DNA from: Chloroflexota bacterium | Lineage (GTDB): Bacteria; Chloroflexota; Dehalococcoidia; Dehalococcoidales; WRFJ01 | Reading direction: 5' to 3' | Length of the DNA stretch: 5,315 bases | Assembly (NCBI GenBank): GCA_009778865.1 | Contig: WRFJ01000071.1 | Span: 1-5,315 of the forward strand | Shown: positions 5,192-5,315 of the stretch, piece after piece | How positions within the stretch are numbered: position 1 is the first letter of the stretch | Layout: each line of letters starts with the position of its first letter | The notes under the pieces: model-generated | Database searches by the model: none | Told to the model about the DNA's origin: nothing | Seen by the model: the letters and a program-made list of their open reading frames with translations, nothing else | Program-made: the position numbers and the translations under genes

Positions 5192-5315
5192 GAATATACA
5201 GTAAGCTTATTTTTGCAAGTTATTAGCTTGTAAGTATTTAACAATAAAGCATTAATGCTTTATTGTTAAATACTTACAAGCTAATAACTTGCAAAAATAA
5301 GCTTACTGTATATTC
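5192..5315. repeat. perfect 124-bp palindrome ending at the last base of the window
   Basis: Positions 5192-5253 are the exact reverse complement of 5254-5315: 62 bp per arm, no mismatch, no spacer, centred on ATTAAT. It runs to the final base, so the true arm may be longer or the window may be a contig that stops there. The arms are AT-rich and have no reading frame of note. A perfect spacer-free palindrome this long is unstable in living cells and commonly comes from a template-switch or assembly fold-back. If so, only the left arm, up to about 5253, is genuine. Rarer real explanations are a hairpin telomere of a linear replicon or a large cruciform site. Confidence 0.9.

Noticed and set aside
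1..5315. CRISPR array, tandem gene array, prophage or insertion sequence
   Set aside because: No regularly spaced repeats, no transposase or integrase, and no target-site duplication around the tRNA gene were found. No copy of the tRNA 3' end that would mark an attachment site was noticed.

Overview
This is probably a complete short contig, or the end of one, from an AT-rich bacterium. The promoters are near-consensus sigma-70/sigma-A type, Shine-Dalgarno sequences are strong, and compact hairpin terminators separate the units. These traits, with the gene content, suggest a low-GC Bacillota-like organism, possibly Negativicutes. Nothing in the window fixes the taxon, and that guess is weak. 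No phage, transposase, CRISPR or plasmid-replication gene is present.

Left part (1-3188, all minus strand): a cluster of zinc-ribbon genes. A 673-residue protein (3112 to 1091) has its own TTGATA-17-TAGAAT promoter. It carries PH-like repeats and four zinc ribbons, arranged as two pairs on either side of an Ig-like beta-sandwich domain. Next comes a 253-residue protein (953 to 192) with an N-terminal CxxC module, a six-cysteine central block and three C-terminal zinc ribbons. A 24-bp-stem bidirectional terminator ends this unit. A fresh promoter with an exact TATAAT then drives a third gene, of which only 16 codons are in the window; these begin MVTCKNC, another likely zinc ribbon. The proteins look cytosolic and the set has no obvious enzyme. 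A membrane- or envelope-stress scaffold role is only a guess.

Middle (3113-3742): about 410 bases without a protein gene. They hold the minus-strand promoter, a GC-rich REP-like hairpin and featureless AT-rich DNA. A perfect-consensus TTGACA-17-TATAAT promoter follows and drives an initiator tRNA-fMet(CAU) that has a terminator-like hairpin after it.

Right part: a small unrecognised helical protein of 104 residues (3743-4057, plus) converges on a cation diffusion facilitator metal exporter (5108 to 4176, minus). The exporter has a cysteine-rich C-terminal tail and a perfect-consensus promoter. The window ends in a flawless 124-bp palindrome (5192-5315) with no spacer. It runs exactly to the last base and is most likely a fold-back at a contig end, though a real hairpin structure cannot be excluded.
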